Assembly (NCBI GenBank): GCA_938004315.1
Contig: CALKWG010000210.1
Coordinates: forward strand, 1-5,793
Origin: an uncultured Spirochaetaceae bacterium
Lineage (GTDB): Bacteria > Spirochaetota > Spirochaetia > Treponematales > UBA12059
DNA: 5,793 nucleotides
Reading direction: 5' to 3'
This document shows, piece by piece, positions 4,955 through 5,793 of the stretch. The notes beneath the pieces are model-generated. The model made no database searches and was not told where the DNA came from. It saw only the letters and a program-made list of their open reading frames with translations. The stretch's first letter is position 1. Every line of letters starts with the position of its first letter. Both the position numbers and the translations under genes were made by a program.

Positions 4955-5793
4955 ATGGCTAAGCTACGTTTAAGCGTCGAGGCCCGCTACGAAGGCCTCC
5001 TCTTCATCGCCGCGGCCATCTGGGGCAGCGGCTTCGTGGCCCAGCGCCTGGGCATGGAGAGCCTCCCGCCCCTGGCCTTCAACGGCGCCCGTTTCGCCGT
5101 GGGCGCCCTGGCCCTCGTTCCGATTATGCTCCTACGGCGTACGGGCCGCGCGGCCGTCATGGCCGCCCTGAAGCCAGCCCTGATAGCCGGCGCGGTGCTC
5201 AGCGTCGCGGCCAACCTGCAGCAGTTCGGCATGCAATACACGAACGCCGGCAAGGCCGGCTTCATCACGGGCCTCTACGTGGCCCTCGTGCCCGTGGCCG
5301 GCGTCTTCCTGGGGCGTCGTACCGCCCCGCGGGTCTGGCTCGGCGCGGCGCTCACCTTGGCCGGGCTCTTCGTCCTCTCGGTCTCCGGCGGCTTTACGGT
5401 AGAGCGCGGCGACCTCATCATCATGGCCTCGGCGGTCTTCTGGGCAGCGCATATCCTGACCCTGGACCGCTTCGCCCCGCGCGTCGACCCCATAGCCCTG
5501 GCCTCGCTACAGTTCGGCGTCTGCTCCGTCGTGAGTTGGACGCTCGGCTTCGCCTTCGAGAGTTTCAAGCCGGCCGACTTCGTCCTGGGCCTGGGGCCTA
5601 TCCTGTACGGGGGCCTCGCGAGCATAGGCATAGCCTACACCCTGCAGGCGGTGGCCCAAACTAAGGCCCATCCGGCGCGGGCTTCGATCATCCTGGCGCT
5701 GGAGGCTCCCTTCGCCGCGCTGGCCGGCTGGGCCTTCCTGGCCGAGCTCTTGAGCGCGCGCGAGCTCGTCGGCTGCGCCGTGATGTTCGCCGG
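4955..5793 (+). CDS. EamA/DMT-superfamily transporter, 3'-truncated by the window
   Basis: The frame is open from the ATG at 4955 to the right edge (279 codons and two bases, no stop). DMT proteins of this type have about 290-310 residues, so only a short C-terminal piece is missing. Seen: AAIWGSGFVAQRLGMESLPP in the first membrane segments, FNGARFAVGALAL, and the EamA-typical NAGKAGFITGLYVALVPV near the end of the first repeat. The second repeat begins around GDLIIMASAVFWAAHILTLDR and includes ASIILALEAPFAALAGW and FLAELLSARELVG. About ten hydrophobic helices are expected in two EamA repeats. Such inner-membrane carriers export or import amino acids, metabolites or nucleotide-linked compounds; the substrate cannot be assigned. 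The start is fixed by the good AAGGA site 10 nt after plsC ends. Joint expression with plsC is likely, but a shared lipid-related role is only a guess. Confidence 0.9.
   Translation, partial: MAKLRLSVEARYEGLLFIAAAIWGSGFVAQRLGMESLPPLAFNGARFAVGALALVPIMLLRRTGRAAVMAALKPALIAGAVLSVAANLQQFGMQYTNAGKAGFITGLYVALVPVAGVFLGRRTAPRVWLGAALTLAGLFVLSVSGGFTVERGDLIIMASAVFWAAHILTLDRFAPRVDPIALASLQFGVCSVVSWTLGFAFESFKPADFVLGLGPILYGGLASIGIAYTLQAVAQTKAHPARASIILALEAPFAALAGWAFLAELLSARELVGCAVMFA

Noticed and set aside
4987..5631. Three overlapping antisense open frames across the EamA gene
   Set aside because: They oppose a continuous + strand frame with clear EamA motifs and have no recognisable content of their own.
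1..5793. Defence island, CRISPR, mobile element or novel multi-gene system
   Set aside because: No repeats with spacers, transposase or integrase motifs, terminal inverted repeats, tRNA attachment sites, or toxin-antitoxin/nuclease domains were seen; all five genes fall in known families.

Overview
The window is a GC-rich bacterial segment (roughly two thirds G+C by eye). It is densely packed, with five genes all on the + strand, two of them cut by the window edges. No RNA gene, mobile element, CRISPR array or phage-like gene was seen. The taxon cannot be fixed from the sequence. An alkylglycerone-phosphate-synthase-like gene together with MATE, HD-domain and rubrerythrin-like genes would suit an anaerobic or microaerophilic bacterium. 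Spirochaetota is one candidate lineage, but this is a low-confidence guess.

Layout: (1) 1-1055, the C-terminal part of an FAD-linked oxidase of the alkylglycerone-phosphate synthase type. (2) 1143-1667, a two-helix-pair ferritin-like diiron protein with six recognisable metal ligands and a Cys-Met-Cys tail. (3) 1780-2676, an HD-domain metal-dependent phosphohydrolase with a phosphodiesterase-like YHNxxH signature. (4) 2758-4155, a full-length MATE-family transporter. (5) 4219-4944, a PlsC-type acyltransferase whose catalytic box reads HX4E instead of HX4D. (6) 4955-5793, an EamA/DMT-type transporter running off the right edge. Strong GC hairpins lie at 1688-1713 and 4161-4183, and a smaller one at 4203-4218 directly abuts the plsC start codon.

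Working together: the clearest pair is plsC and the EamA transporter. They are 10 nt apart, and the Shine-Dalgarno of the second overlaps the stop codon of the first, so translational coupling is likely. The AGPS-like enzyme and PlsC could both serve glycerophospholipid synthesis (ether-lipid formation and sn-2 acylation), but three unrelated genes separate them. The ferritin-like and HD genes each have a strong purine-rich ribosome site and may be separately expressed. The MATE and plsC starts lack a visible Shine-Dalgarno. The window looks mostly like ordinary housekeeping or accessory chromosome. The most checkable oddities are the HX4E box in PlsC and the unusual start regions of the MATE and plsC genes.
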